From the NCBI RefSeq assembly GCF_001613245.1, contig NZ_BDBZ01000007.1, positions 62,001 to 126,000 of the forward strand: DNA of 64,000 nucleotides, given 5' to 3'. This document shows positions 27,578-37,439 of this stretch, in pieces; position 1 is the stretch's first letter; every line of letters begins with the position of its first letter. The notes under the pieces were generated by a model. The model made no database searches and was not told the DNA's origin. It was given only the letters and a program-made list of their open reading frames with translations. The translations under genes and the position numbers were made by a program. The stretch comes from Nocardia speluncae NBRC 108251 (GTDB lineage Bacteria; Actinomycetota; Actinomycetes; Mycobacteriales; Mycobacteriaceae).

Positions 27578-29280
27578 CCACCGAAGCCGAACGCGGTATC
27601 CACGTCGAACATTTGAACGTCTCTTTCCGCACACCGGCCGGGGATATCGTGCCGGTCGTACGCGATGTCTCCTTCGGCGTGCAGCCCGGTCGTTGTGTCG
27701 CCCTGGTCGGTGAATCGGGATCCGGGAAGAGCGTCACCGCGCGCACCCTGCTCGGACTCACCGGCGACACCGCGATCGTCGACGCCGCCGGCCTGTCCCT
27801 GAACGGAGAGGACCTGCTGACCACCACCGAGCGCCGCTGGCGGCGAATCCGCGGTACCCGGATCGGGTTCATCCTCCAGGACGCCCTGGTATCCCTCGAC
27901 CCGCTGCGCCCGGTCGGTGCCGAGATCGGTGAGAGCATCGGCCTGCACCACCGGATCGGCCGCGCCCGCCGCCGGGAGCGCGTCCTCGAACTGCTCGAGC
28001 GAGTAGGCGTCCCCGAACCACGGCTGCGGGCACGCCAGCGCCCGGGGGAACTGTCCGGCGGGCTGCGCCAGCGCGCGCTCATCGCCTCCGCTATTGCGCT
28101 GGGCCCCGAGATCGTCATTGCCGACGAGCCCACCACCGCACTCGACGTCACTGTACAAGCGCAAATCCTCACCGTCCTCGAGGAGATGCTCGCCGCAGGT
28201 ACCGGTGTGGTGCTCATCAGTCACGATCTGGCCGTCGTTGCCCGGCTCGCCGACGATATCCTGGTGATGCAGGGCGGCCGGATCGTGGAATCCGGTACTG
28301 CCGAAACAGTTCTCGGCTCGCCCCGCCACCCGTACACCAGGCAGCTGATCGATGCGATTCCCAGCGAACACACCAAGGGCACCCGGCTGACCCGCGGCCC
28401 CGCCGCACATACCGCCGCCACGCTGTTCCCCGACCGGCCCGGCCCGGCCGCCGACCCCGGCGAGATCCTGCTCGAAGCACGTCACATCGTGAAGTCCTAC
28501 CGAGGCCCCGACCGTGTCACCCGCAGGGTCGTCGACGATGTCTCCTTCCGGCTGGCGCGCGCAGAGACGCTGGGCATCGTCGGTGAATCCGGTTCCGGTA
28601 AGAGCACACTCGCCCGGATCGCGCTGTCGCTGGTTACTGCGGACGGCGGCGAGATCCGCTATCGCGGCGCCGTACGACCGGCGGCGGATACCGCCGAACA
28701 ACGCCGCATCCGGCGCAAGATCGCCGTCGTCTACCAGGATCCACTCAGTTCCTTCGACCCACGCTGGACCGTGGGCCGGATCCTCACCGACGCCGTCCGC
28801 CTCGGTGACCCACACAGGGCGCACCGGGCGCGTGAGCGAGCGCTGACCCTGCTCGACGTGGTCGGTCTCGCCGGTGCGCATATCGGCAGCCGGCCCGCCA
28901 CCATGTCCGGCGGGCAACGCCAGCGCGTCGCCATCGCCCGCGCCCTGGCCGCCGACCCGGAGATCATTGTGCTCGACGAAGCGGTCTCCGCACTCGATGT
29001 CTCGGTCCAGGCCCAGGTGCTCGACCTGCTCACCGACCTGCAGGAACAACTGGGCCTGAGCTATCTGTTCATCTCCCACGATCTGGGCGTAATCCACCAC
29101 ATGAGCGACCGGGTCCTGGTCATGCAGGGCGGACGGGCCGTCGAACAGGGCGACGCCGACCAGATTTTCACCGAACCCCGCGAGCCCTACACCCGGCGGC
29201 TGCTCGCTTCCCTGCCGCGCCTGGAATACGCACGGCTGCACACCACCCGAACCAGCACTCAGGAGCGCATCGGCGTATGA
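27574..29280 (+). CDS. ABC transporter ATPase, fused DppD-DppF type
   Basis: A 568-residue protein with two complete ATPase domains. Domain 1 has Walker A GESGSGKSV (about 49-57) and signature LSGGLRQRALIASAI; domain 2 has Walker A GESGSGKST (about 336-344) and signature [15 protein letters not shown]. Each is followed by the oligopeptide-type C-terminal extension (RHPYTRQLIDAIP and REPYTRRLLASLP). It energises the permease pair encoded upstream. Its stop overlaps the DszC/SfnB-like gene. Confidence 0.93.
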   Translation: MTTEAERGIHVEHLNVSFRTPAGDIVPVVRDVSFGVQPGRCVALVGESGSGKSVTARTLLGLTGDTAIVDAAGLSLNGEDLLTTTERRWRRIRGTRIGFILQDALVSLDPLRPVGAEIGESIGLHHRIGRARRRERVLELLERVGVPEPRLRARQRPGELSGGLRQRALIASAIALGPEIVIADEPTTALDVTVQAQILTVLEEMLAAGTGVVLISHDLAVVARLADDILVMQGGRIVESGTAETVLGSPRHPYTRQLIDAIPSEHTKGTRLTRGPAAHTAATLFPDRPGPAADPGEILLEARHIVKSYRGPDRVTRRVVDDVSFRLARAETLGIVGESGSGKSTLARIALSLVTADGGEIRYRGAVRPAADTAEQRRIRRKIAVVYQDPLSSFDPRWTVGRILTDAVRLGDPHRAHRARERALTLLDVVGLAGAHIGSRPATMSGGQRQRVAIARALAADPEIIVLDEAVSALDVSVQAQVLDLLTDLQEQLGLSYLFISHDLGVIHHMSDRVLVMQGGRAVEQGDADQIFTEPREPYTRRLLASLPRLEYARLHTTRTSTQERIGV

Positions 29281-30491
29281 GTACCCGCAGCACCGCCACG
29301 ATCCGCGACGAGGTCGCCGCAGTGGCCGCCACCGCCCGCGCCGAAGCCGCGCATCGCGAACGGCACCGCAGTTCGCCCGCCGGCCAGGTGCGCGGCCTCG
29401 CCGACGCCGGTCTCGGTGCCCTGCGCGTTCCGGCGGAGTTCGGCGGCGCCGACGGCACCATCGGCGACCTGGCCGAACTGCTGGTCGAGGTCGCCGCCGC
29501 CGATTCCAACCTGACCCAGATCGTGCGCGGGCACCTCGGATTCGTCGAATCGCTGCGCGCACAGTCACCCGGGGCCGGCCGGGACGAACTTCTGGAGGCC
29601 GCCGGTAGCGGTGAACTCTTCGGTCCGGCCGCGTCGGTCCGCGGGCCCGCCGTACCGGTCGCCGGCGCCACCTCTCTCGTCGACGGCGATACCCGGCTCA
29701 TGGACACGGGTGGCACACCGCGCCTGTCCGGCACCAAGTACTACACCACCGGCAGTCTGTACGCCGAGTGGATCAATGTCCTCGTCCCTGTCGAGAACGG
29801 CTACGCCGAGGCCGTGGTTCGGCGTGACGATCCCGGTGTCACCGTCACCGACGACTGGAACGGTTTCGGACAGCGCCACACCGCCAGCGGCACTGCCGTT
29901 TTCGATGATGTTCCGGTCCGCCCGGAACATATCTTCCCCCGCGCGGACCCGGACCTGGACGCCTACCTCAACGCCTTCTACCAGTTCGTGCATTCGGCCA
30001 CCCAGGCCGGAATCACCCGCCGCGCAGGCGAAGACCTCGCCGGTATCGTGCGCGGCCGCACCAGAAGCTACCCGCTGGCCGCCGCCCCGGAACCCCGCAG
30101 TGACCCGCAGGTCCTCGGTGTGGTCGGTGAGGTCGTCACCCGTGGCTATGCCGCCCGCGCCGGCGTCTCCGCCCTGGCAGCAACGTTCGACCGCTTCCAC
30201 GCCGCCCCGCTCGTACAGCGGCCCGCGCTGCTGGCCGAGGTTGTCGTCGAATCCGCGGCAGTGCAGGTCCTCAACTCCAGGATGGTGAGCGAGGCCACCT
30301 GGCTGCTCTTCGACGCCGCGAGCGCTTCCGCGGTGGATGCGGATCTGGCCCTGGACCGGCATTGGCGCAACGCCCGGACCATCTCCTCGCACAACCCGTC
30401 GATCTACAAGGCCCGGATCGTCGGCGATCATGCGGTCAACAACCGGCTGCCGGGCTCCCCGTTCGCGCCGGCGGAGACGTCCGCGCGATAG
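29277..30491 (+). CDS. Acyl-CoA dehydrogenase-like flavin monooxygenase (DszC/SfnB type)
   Basis: A 404-residue paralogue of the product of 4926-6122. It has ALRVPAEFGGADG, ADSNLTQIVRGHLGFVE, DDWNGFGQRHTASGTAVFDD and the diagnostic LDRHWRNARTISSHNP. Relatives oxidise sulfides, sulfones or DMS-derived compounds with reduced flavin. As the last gene of the importer operon (overlap 29277-29280) it probably acts on the imported ligand. The electron supply could come from an FMN reductase elsewhere; none is coded in the operon. Confidence 0.84.
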   Translation: MSTRSTATIRDEVAAVAATARAEAAHRERHRSSPAGQVRGLADAGLGALRVPAEFGGADGTIGDLAELLVEVAAADSNLTQIVRGHLGFVESLRAQSPGAGRDELLEAAGSGELFGPAASVRGPAVPVAGATSLVDGDTRLMDTGGTPRLSGTKYYTTGSLYAEWINVLVPVENGYAEAVVRRDDPGVTVTDDWNGFGQRHTASGTAVFDDVPVRPEHIFPRADPDLDAYLNAFYQFVHSATQAGITRRAGEDLAGIVRGRTRSYPLAAAPEPRSDPQVLGVVGEVVTRGYAARAGVSALAATFDRFHAAPLVQRPALLAEVVVESAAVQVLNSRMVSEATWLLFDAASASAVDADLALDRHWRNARTISSHNPSIYKARIVGDHAVNNRLPGSPFAPAETSAR

Positions 30492-30620
30492 CAGCTGCGC
30501 CGCCTGCCACGCAGCCCTTCCTTCCGGCGCATTTGCGTTCAGGACCGGCAGTGTCCGGGCGGCAGAGGCGTCGGCGTGGTCGAGCGGGTGCGCGCGCTGC
30601 GGGATCGTCCGGCCGGCGGG

Positions 30621-31163
30621 TCAGTGTGTGAGTGCGATCTTGATGATCACCACGAGGGTGGCGGCCAGGGTGAGCAGGACCGCAGCGACGGCGGTGGCGC
30701 GGGTCGGGCGCTGCCCGCGCAACCTGCCGATGACGAAGACGATGCCGCCGATGCGGATCAGGATGATCAGTTCGGCAATGATCTGTGCGGTCCGGGGTTG
30801 GAGCCAGTCCAGCCACCCGGCGGCCAGCACGACACAGGGCAGCACCGCGGAAGTGAGGATCGGTACGGAGTTGCGCAGTTCGCGGAGCCGGTCGGCGAGG
30901 GTGGGGGTGCGGTGTTCGCGGACGGTGCGGGCGACGGTTTCGGCGAAGCTGTGGGCGATGAAGGTGGACAGGGCTGTGCCGAGGACTACGAGGATTCCGA
31001 GGTGTTTCTCCGCGGTGACGATGGGCACGAGGGCGGCCAGGACGAGGATGTTGCCGTAGATGTAGGCGCTGATACGGCTGGCCGCCTTGCCGCGGTCCAG
31101 CGGGATACGCCGGGAGAACAGCGGTCCGTGGAGCAGGGCGGTCGGATCGGGGGTCGCAGCCAT
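30621..31163 (-). CDS. Small hypothetical membrane protein
   Basis: A 180-residue protein with a polar N-terminus and about four hydrophobic segments (NILVLAALVPIVTA, ILVVLGTALSTFIAHSF, LTSAVLPCVVLAAGWL and AVAAVLLTLAATLVVIIKI). The family is not recognised. The segment TFIAHSFAETVARTVREHR after the second helix might be functional. It stands alone, convergent with the DszC/SfnB-like gene and 102 bases downstream of the oleate hydratase gene on the same strand. Confidence 0.7.
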   Translation of the reverse strand: MAATPDPTALLHGPLFSRRIPLDRGKAASRISAYIYGNILVLAALVPIVTAEKHLGILVVLGTALSTFIAHSFAETVARTVREHRTPTLADRLRELRNSVPILTSAVLPCVVLAAGWLDWLQPRTAQIIAELIILIRIGGIVFVIGRLRGQRPTRATAVAAVLLTLAATLVVIIKIALTH

Positions 31164-31265
31164 CCCATCTCCCTGGTGAAGTGGACACTGTCTCCCGATG
31201 GCGAGCTTTGGGCACTACGACGCGCCGGGTGATCGCCACCGGATCCGCTCCTCAGCGCCGAGCTC

Positions 31266-33056
31266 TCATCTGTGTTCGGCATCTCGGCTCTGCCCAGCGA
31301 CAAGGCCGAATTCTTCGAGTAGTTCGCCGATTTCGGTCGATTCCAGCCGGCGCACGAAATAATCGCGCAGGAAGGCGGGGCCCGGAATATCCACCGCTTC
31401 GCCGTCACGTAACCGGGTGGTCGCCGCCAGCAGCGCGCGAACGTCGTAGGTGGAACCGAATACCTCGGGTACTCCACGTTCGATATCGAGCAGCTGGTAG
31501 ACGGCCTCCATGGCACTGCGCACCGAGTATTCCGTGGTGAAGATGCAGTCGCGCGAGGATGTTTCGGCGAACTGGCCGATGAAGGCGAAGTTCGTGGCCT
31601 TGTCCGGGACCACGTCCGGCCGGTCGCCCGCATGCCGGGGCATGAAGAACGAGGTGACGTACGGCATCATCACCGGAACGCATTTCGCTGCGCGCGCGGC
31701 CAGTTCGGATATCTCGCCCTCGGGCACACCGAGGTGATACAACCATTCTTGCGTGATCTCCTCGCCCGTGCAGTCCTGCATGGGCTTGCGGATGTAATCA
31801 CCCGGAGTGTCCACGAACAGCGAATACAACCAGACGACGATCTGGTCGGGCGGTTGCTGCTTGAAATGCGGCTGCCGGTTGACTGTCCAGCTCAGTAGCC
31901 AGCTCGAATCACGGACCGTGACGATTCCACCGGTGACTACTTTGCCGCTGAACGGATCTCGCTTACATATTCGCCGGATATGCTCGGGGATCCGCGAATC
32001 CAATGTGGTGACAGTCGCCGATTCCCATTTCGTCTCCGGTATATGACCGCCGAATACGTCGGGACGGCCGAAGGACGGGTCCTTTGCCGCGATCCGCCGC
32101 CATAGATCCCACGCCGGGGCCGGGCCTTCGTCGAGTTGGGCCGGAGTGTGCTGGTCCCCGTTGTTCGAGTTCTCGGTCAGCGAGCCGATGGTCATCAGCA
32201 GCAGATCGTTCTCGTCCAGGTCGACGCCACCGGGTACGCCCTCGGACACCCAGTGGATATGTGATGCCTGTTTGTGCTGGGCGCCGAGATCGAAATCGAT
32301 ATCGGTCACCTCCGTATCGAAGCGGAAGGTTACACCCTGGTCGAGCAGCCATCGGTACAGCGGAAGTACCAGCGATTCGTACTGGTTGTATTTGGTGAAC
32401 TTCAATGCCGAGAAATCCGGCAGACCACCGATATGGTGGATGAACCGGTGCAGATACAGCTTCATTTCCAGTGCGCTGTGCCATTCCTCGAAAGCGAACA
32501 TCGTGCGCCAGTAAAGCCAGAAATTACTCTTCAGGAAGTCCGCCCCGAACACCTCGTCGATTCTCCTCCCCTCCATTTCCTCGCGGGTGGCGAGGAATAT
32601 TCGAACGATATCCTTCTGTGCCTTCTCGTTCAGCGCGAAAAGCCCATCGGTATGTGCGTCCTCACCTCGGTGGTGAGTGGCGCGCTGGAGCGAATAATTG
32701 GGGTCGTCCTTGTTCAGCCAGTAGAATTCGTCGAGGACACTGGCATCGTCGATCTCGAGCGAGGGAATCGACCGGAAGAGGTCCCAGAGGCATTCGAAAT
32801 GGTTCTCCATCTCGCGTCCGCCCCGGATCACGAATCCGCGCTCCGGCTCCTTGATGCCGTCGAGTGCGCCACCGGGGAGCTTCAGTCGCTCCAGAATCGT
32901 GATCCGGTTGCCCGGCATCCGGCCGTCCCGGATCAGGAATGCGGCCGCCGACATAGCGGCGAGACCGGCCCCTACCAGCCATGCCTTCATGTTCTCGACG
33001 CCTGCCGGTGTGCGAGGGCGGGCGAATGCCTCATAGTTCCCACTGCTGTAAAACAC
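31266..33056 (-). CDS. ohyA: Oleate hydratase (MCRA family)
   Basis: A 596-residue FAD-dependent fatty acid double-bond hydratase. It shows the dinucleotide loop VGAGLAAMSAAAFLIRDG (about 28-45), the catalytic RGGRE motif with Glu82 and the NQYESLVLPL segment that carries the active tyrosine in characterised OhyA. It adds water to the cis-9 double bond of oleate. GTG 33056 has GAGGGAG seven bases upstream, which decides it over an 18-codon longer frame. It is probably monocistronic, and the sulfur genes around it are unrelated. Confidence 0.93.
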   Translation of the reverse strand: MFYSSGNYEAFARPRTPAGVENMKAWLVGAGLAAMSAAAFLIRDGRMPGNRITILERLKLPGGALDGIKEPERGFVIRGGREMENHFECLWDLFRSIPSLEIDDASVLDEFYWLNKDDPNYSLQRATHHRGEDAHTDGLFALNEKAQKDIVRIFLATREEMEGRRIDEVFGADFLKSNFWLYWRTMFAFEEWHSALEMKLYLHRFIHHIGGLPDFSALKFTKYNQYESLVLPLYRWLLDQGVTFRFDTEVTDIDFDLGAQHKQASHIHWVSEGVPGGVDLDENDLLLMTIGSLTENSNNGDQHTPAQLDEGPAPAWDLWRRIAAKDPSFGRPDVFGGHIPETKWESATVTTLDSRIPEHIRRICKRDPFSGKVVTGGIVTVRDSSWLLSWTVNRQPHFKQQPPDQIVVWLYSLFVDTPGDYIRKPMQDCTGEEITQEWLYHLGVPEGEISELAARAAKCVPVMMPYVTSFFMPRHAGDRPDVVPDKATNFAFIGQFAETSSRDCIFTTEYSVRSAMEAVYQLLDIERGVPEVFGSTYDVRALLAATTRLRDGEAVDIPGPAFLRDYFVRRLESTEIGELLEEFGLVAGQSRDAEHR

Positions 33057-33151
33057 GATCGCGCTCCCTCGGGTCCGTTCGTGCTCGCGGCTGGCGGTGG
33101 TACGCAGCACACGCTACGCATGCCGATCCGCCGGTACGTCCATGGTGATTC

Positions 33152-33176
33152 GATCGGTACGCTCGTGAGACCGATC
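33152..33176. promoter_or_regulatory. Possible operator upstream of oleate hydratase
   Basis: An inverted repeat with 7-bp arms GATCGGT and ACCGATC and an 11-base spacer lies about 96 bases upstream of the oleate hydratase start, and also just past the 3' end of the SsuC-type gene. It could be an operator or a weak terminator. The arms are short, so chance is not excluded. Confidence 0.3.
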
Positions 33177-33233
33177 CGTCTTCCCGTTGAGCTCGTTGCC
33201 GGACGACGAGCCGGACCGCCGACGGTTGGCGGG

Positions 33234-33998
33234 TCACCGGCGGTCGAGAACCATCCGGGACAGCGAATCCAGCACGTAGCCGATGATGCCGATCACCACG
33301 ATCACGGCCATCACCTGGTCGTAGGCCAACTGATCGCGGGCATTGAGGATCTGGTAGCCCAGCCCCGAGCGGACGCCGAGCATCTCCGCCGGCACCAGCA
33401 CCACCCACGCGATCCCCAGGGCGACCCGGAAACCGGTCTGCACCTGGCCCCGGATCGCGGGCAGAACCACCGCCGACAGCTGTTCGCGCCGGGACGCACC
33501 GAACGAACGGGCCACCAGGAGCAACCCGGGATCGATCGCCCGCACCCCCGCCGTGGTATTGAGCACGATCGGCCAGACCGAGGCAGCCGCGACGAGGAAG
33601 ATCACCGGCTGATTCCCGATACCGAACAGTGCGACCGCGATCGGTGCCCAGGACAGCGGCGAGATCATCCGCAGGAACTGCACGACCGGCGCCACCGCGT
33701 GCTCGGTGGCGGCGTGCAGGCCGAGCAGCAGCCCGAGCGGAACACCGACGGTGACCGCGATCAGCAGCCCCACCAGTAGCCGCCACATACTGACCGCGAT
33801 ATCGGGAAGCAGAACGCCGCGGTCGAAGAGTTGCGCGGCCGCGCCGGGCACATGCTGCGGCCCGAATTCGCGCAGCAGCGAACCGGGCCCGGCCACCAGG
33901 TCGGTGAGTACCCACCACAGCAGGATCGCGGCTGCCACGGCGGCGAGCCGCGGCAGCCACGGGGGAGTCCGGAGCGGCCGGTTGACGACGGTGTTCAC
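33234..33998 (-). CDS. ABC transporter permease, SsuC type
   Basis: A 254-residue permease of the nitrate/sulfonate/taurine class with LLWWVLTDLV in the first helix, the EAA loop LLVARSFGASRREQLSAVVLPA and the end GYQILNARDQLAYDQVMAVI. GTG 33998 overlaps the stop of the binding protein gene (GTGA) and gives a normal SsuC length; a longer open reading to 34802 only reads through that gene in another frame. It is the last gene of the operon and forms the channel for the ligand bound by 33995-35149. Confidence 0.9.
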   Translation of the reverse strand: MNTVVNRPLRTPPWLPRLAAVAAAILLWWVLTDLVAGPGSLLREFGPQHVPGAAAQLFDRGVLLPDIAVSMWRLLVGLLIAVTVGVPLGLLLGLHAATEHAVAPVVQFLRMISPLSWAPIAVALFGIGNQPVIFLVAAASVWPIVLNTTAGVRAIDPGLLLVARSFGASRREQLSAVVLPAIRGQVQTGFRVALGIAWVVLVPAEMLGVRSGLGYQILNARDQLAYDQVMAVIVVIGIIGYVLDSLSRMVLDRR

Positions 33999-35149
33999 GT
34001 TGGGTCGATCTCCTCGGTGCGGGTGAGCCGGTCCGGTAACCCGAACGCGGCCGGGCCGCCCGCGTGGTCGAGCGCGGCGCGGACGAATCGGTCGTCGACG
34101 AGCTGTTCGTGCACCCGGTCGGGGTCGAGGGCGGATAGGAAGCGGGTGTCGCCGTCGACCACGGTGTCGTGCATGGCGGTTACCAGTGCGGTGGTGAAAC
34201 TGGGAAAAGGGAAGGGCTGGAATCCGATTCGCTGAGGCTGCCACTCGGGGTGGCGGACCGGGAGTTCGCCGGAATAGGTGAGGGCTTTGGTGATCGCGGG
34301 CAGCGGCTGGGGCAGGTACCTGTCCGCCAGTTGTTTCGCGGCCGTGGGCCGGTCGGTGGCGATCCGCCCCTGGGCCGCGACCACCACATCCGCGACCGCC
34401 TGTGCAGCCGCGGGACGCCGGTCCACCAGATCCTGATGGACCACCAGCGCGCAACACGCGTGGTCCCGCCACAGATCTCCGAGGAACCGGTGGATACGGC
34501 CGACCCCACGTAGTTCGGCGGCGGCATTGAACGGGTCGGCCACGGTGAACGCGCTGATCGAACCGTTCGCCAGCGCAGGAACCATATCCGACGGGCTCAT
34601 CACCACCAGTTCCACTGTGCCCGCCGACCGCGACGCCGAACCACGGATCACCGGCCGCAATCCGTGCGCGCGCAGGTGCTGCTGGACGACGATGTTGTGG
34701 ATCGACCACCAGAACGGGATCGCGACCTGTGTTCCGGCCAGCTGCCCGAGTTCGGTGATCCCGGGCGCGACCGTGAGAGCCGATCCGTTGGTGTGGTTCC
34801 ACCCGAGGATCCGCGCCGGTGCGCCGAGTCCGAACTTCAGCTGCACCGCCATCGGCATCAGCAGATGTGCGATATCGACCTGCCGGGTGAGGAACGCTTC
34901 GGCCAGTGCCGCCCAGCTGCGGAACAGTACCGGTTCAGCGAAATCTACTGCCCTGCTGGTGCGTTCGGCGACGAGGAGCGGCGCGGCATCGGTGATCGGC
35001 AGATAGCCGATACGGAGGTGTTCCCCGCCGCCGCCGCGCCGTCGTGCCGCGGCCCGGCCGAGATCGGCCATTCCGGCGATACCACCCGCCGCCACCAGTC
35101 CGGCGCACCCGCAGAGCAGGCCACGCCGCGATATCGAGGGCACACTCAT
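33995..35149 (-). CDS. ABC transporter substrate-binding protein, SsuA/NitT type
   Basis: A 384-residue binding protein with a twin-arginine-like leader (SRRGLLCGCAGLVAAGG), then LRIGYLPITDAAPLLVAERT, HLLMPMAVQLKFGLGAPARI and ELGQLAGTQVAIPFWWSIHN. These match the CmpA/NrtA/SsuA-like fold. The ligand may be a sulfonate, sulfonate ester or similar; it cannot be read from the sequence. It overlaps both neighbours by 4 bases. Confidence 0.87.
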   Translation of the reverse strand: MSVPSISRRGLLCGCAGLVAAGGIAGMADLGRAAARRRGGGGEHLRIGYLPITDAAPLLVAERTSRAVDFAEPVLFRSWAALAEAFLTRQVDIAHLLMPMAVQLKFGLGAPARILGWNHTNGSALTVAPGITELGQLAGTQVAIPFWWSIHNIVVQQHLRAHGLRPVIRGSASRSAGTVELVVMSPSDMVPALANGSISAFTVADPFNAAAELRGVGRIHRFLGDLWRDHACCALVVHQDLVDRRPAAAQAVADVVVAAQGRIATDRPTAAKQLADRYLPQPLPAITKALTYSGELPVRHPEWQPQRIGFQPFPFPSFTTALVTAMHDTVVDGDTRFLSALDPDRVHEQLVDDRFVRAALDHAGGPAAFGLPDRLTRTEEIDPT

Positions 35150-35877
35150 ACTGTCACCGACGAATCCCGGTAGCGGTCGATGATGCGCTGCCGCAGCTGA
35201 TCGGGCTGCGAGGATCCGCCGGGATCGGTGAATTCCTCGCGGACGGTGCCGCCCGCGCCGATGAGCACGATCCGGTCGCCGAGCCGCAGCGCCTCGTCGA
35301 TATCGTGGGTGACCAGCACCGTGGTGCAGCCGATCTCCCGCACCAGGCCGGCCAGCCAGCTCTGCAGATCCGCGCGGACGGCGGGGTCGAGCGCGCTGAA
35401 CGGTTCATCCAGCAACAGCAGTCGCGGTCGCACGGCCACCGCTCGGATCACCGCGACCCGCTGCGCCTGCCCGCCGGAGAGCTCGCCGACACGATGTCCG
35501 GCGAGACCACCGAGCCCGAATCGGCCGAGCAGGTCGTCGGCGTAGTCCGGGTCGAAACTCGCACGGTGCCGGGCGAAGCGCGCACCGAACCGGACGTTGT
35601 CGCGCACCGTCAGCCACGGCATCAGCAAGGGCTGCTGGAACACCATGCCCGTCGCCGGGTTCTCGGAAGCCTCGGTATCCCAGACGATTTCGCCGCGGTC
35701 GAGCCGCTCCAGTCCCGCGATCACCCGCAGCAGTGTCGATTTACCACTGCCGCTGGCGCCGAGTATCACCAGCAGTTCGCCGGTGCCGATCTGCATATCC
35801 ACACCGTCGAGTACGGGGTCGGCGCGGCCTGGAAAGGTTTTGCGGGCATCCGCTAGTCGTACTGCGACAGTTCCCAC
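35146..35877 (-). CDS. ABC transporter ATP-binding protein, SsuB/TauB type
   Basis: A 243-residue ATPase: Walker A GASGSGKST, Q-loop FQQPLLMPWLTV, signature LSGGQAQRVAVIRAV, Walker B LLLLDEPFSALDPA and switch THDIDEALRLG. GTG 35877 is chosen because the ATPase fold begins there and GGAAGG lies about nine bases upstream; it overlaps the end of the acyl-CoA dehydrogenase-like gene by 25 bases. The open frame extends further upstream but without ATPase homology. Confidence 0.9.
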   Translation of the reverse strand: MGTVAVRLADARKTFPGRADPVLDGVDMQIGTGELLVILGASGSGKSTLLRVIAGLERLDRGEIVWDTEASENPATGMVFQQPLLMPWLTVRDNVRFGARFARHRASFDPDYADDLLGRFGLGGLAGHRVGELSGGQAQRVAVIRAVAVRPRLLLLDEPFSALDPAVRADLQSWLAGLVREIGCTTVLVTHDIDEALRLGDRIVLIGAGGTVREEFTDPGGSSQPDQLRQRIIDRYRDSSVTV

Positions 35878-36884
35878 CGCAACTGGCCTTCCGAAGGGGA
35901 TTGAACAGGGAGGAAGGCGGCTTCGCGGAACCGCCGGTTGGTACCACAGCGCAGGGCGTAGCCCGCGCCACCACACAGGGTGGATTCCAGGCGGGTCGCG
36001 TCCACTGCCAGCCGCGCGGCCTCGAGCCGCAACCGCAGCAGTTCGGCCGGTGGTGTCGCGTGGGCGTCGGCGGCGTGGTCGTATAGTGCCTGCCGGGCGG
36101 TGGTGTACCGGCCGGCGAGTTGGCGGTATTCGTCGCGGAATTGGGCGCCGAGGCCGTCGAGGCGGTGACCGGACTCCCGGACCGCGGTGCCGGCGATACC
36201 GGTGCAGAACGCTGACTGCAACAGCAGGAACACCGGCCGGATGGCGCCGCAGAAACCGGGAAGGTCCGCGGTGACCAGCTGATCCGCCCGAACCTCGACC
36301 TGTTCGAAGGTCAAACCGGTAGAGGCGGTGGCGCCCAGGGCGAGCAATTCCGGTGCCGGGCGGATGCGGACTCCCGCGGCATCGGCGGCCACCACCCCGA
36401 CCCGGCCGCGACCGTCGCCGTCGCGGAATGGGAAGACGATCACCGAGTCGTCGAAAACATTCGAGGCCCACGCGATCGGACCGGAGATCCGGCCGCCGTC
36501 GGTTTCGTCTGCCTGTAACGGCAGTTCGCCCAGTCCTGCGAGGTGTTTGAGCGCGGCCGCCATGGCGGTCACCCCGATACGCCGCCCCGAGGCCAGGTCG
36601 TCGAGGTGCTGCTCGCGCACCGGCCCCGGTGCGCGCCAGAGGTATTCGAGCGACATCCGCTGCGCCCAGAGCGAGAAGCCCGCGGCCAGGCTTTCGCCCG
36701 CGACCTGCTCCACCAGCTCGGTGATCTCGCGGATATCCGAACCGCCCAGCCCGGCCGACAACAAGCCGTGTCCGCCGATTTCGCGGATATCGGGGCGGAT
36801 ATCGGTACGGCCGAGATCGAGGTCGGCGGCGCGGTCGCGGACGAAGCCGGTGACGGCGGACAGGGCGATGACAGTGGCGGTCAT
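35853..36884 (-). CDS. Acyl-CoA dehydrogenase family protein, short form
   Basis: A 343-residue flavoprotein of the acyl-CoA dehydrogenase superfamily, shorter than the usual 380-400. Visible blocks are GLGGSDIREITELVEQVAGE near residue 46, ASTGLTFEQVEVRADQL in the middle domain and LCGGAGYALRCGTNRRFREA at the C-terminus, where the family normally places its flavin-contact loop. ATG 36884 overlaps the DUF4242 stop. In an Ssu-type operon it may replace SsuD as the oxygenase that releases sulfite, but dehydrogenase activity cannot be excluded. Confidence 0.8.
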   Translation of the reverse strand: MTATVIALSAVTGFVRDRAADLDLGRTDIRPDIREIGGHGLLSAGLGGSDIREITELVEQVAGESLAAGFSLWAQRMSLEYLWRAPGPVREQHLDDLASGRRIGVTAMAAALKHLAGLGELPLQADETDGGRISGPIAWASNVFDDSVIVFPFRDGDGRGRVGVVAADAAGVRIRPAPELLALGATASTGLTFEQVEVRADQLVTADLPGFCGAIRPVFLLLQSAFCTGIAGTAVRESGHRLDGLGAQFRDEYRQLAGRYTTARQALYDHAADAHATPPAELLRLRLEAARLAVDATRLESTLCGGAGYALRCGTNRRFREAAFLPVQSPSEGQLRWELSQYD

Positions 36885-37399
36885 ATCTTCGGGTCCGCCA
36901 ATTCGTGCAACCGGTCCACCGGCGTGCTCACCGCGTCCCGGGCCCGGCGCACCGCGGCCTCGTCGGGTGCGTCGTAGAAGCACAGGCATTTGTCCATATC
37001 CTCGCGGACGTAGGTGCGCAGGAAACTCACCTCGGGCACATCGGCGTATTTCGGTGCGTTCGCCTTCTTCCGTGCGAGGTAGGTGTCCATGTCGATCTCG
37101 GCGGGGATATCCCATTCGACCAGGTACCCCGCGGTGGGGCGGGCGGCCTTGATCGCCGCCAGTTCGGCGCCGACCAGTCGGACCTGATGCGGGCCGTCGA
37201 CGGCGGTCGCGAGTACATCGTCCGCGGGCAGTGCTGGGGCGCGGCAGTCGGCGAATTCGGTGATCGCGAAGATCCGTGACGCACCGGTGACCTGTGCCTC
37301 GATCAGGGCACCGCCTTCTTTCTCGGCCCGGGCGCCGAATTCTTCGATCGTCCGGTTTGCGGGGCCGGTGGGCACGAGTTCGTACAGGTACAAGGACAT
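36881..37399 (-). CDS. DUF4242 (SCO4226-like) protein, two repeats
   Basis: A 172-residue protein made of two related ferredoxin-like halves. The second half has YLVEWDIPAEIDMDTYLA, SFLRTYVREDMDKCLCFYDA and a VSTPVDRLHELADP end, the DUF4242 signature; SCO4226 of Streptomyces is a nickel-binding member. It is the first structural gene of the Ssu-type operon, 104 bases downstream of a cysteine-containing leader peptide. Its role in sulfur metabolism is not known. Confidence 0.8.
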   Translation of the reverse strand: MSLYLYELVPTGPANRTIEEFGARAEKEGGALIEAQVTGASRIFAITEFADCRAPALPADDVLATAVDGPHQVRLVGAELAAIKAARPTAGYLVEWDIPAEIDMDTYLARKKANAPKYADVPEVSFLRTYVREDMDKCLCFYDAPDEAAVRRARDAVSTPVDRLHELADPKI

Positions 37400-37439
37400 G
37401 GGCGGTCTGCCTTCCCACAGTGGAATCTACGAAGGGACG

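Noticed and set aside
27247..29568. Long antisense open frame of 773 codons
   Set aside because: It is antisense to an intact ATPase and permease; such long shadow frames are common at this GC content.
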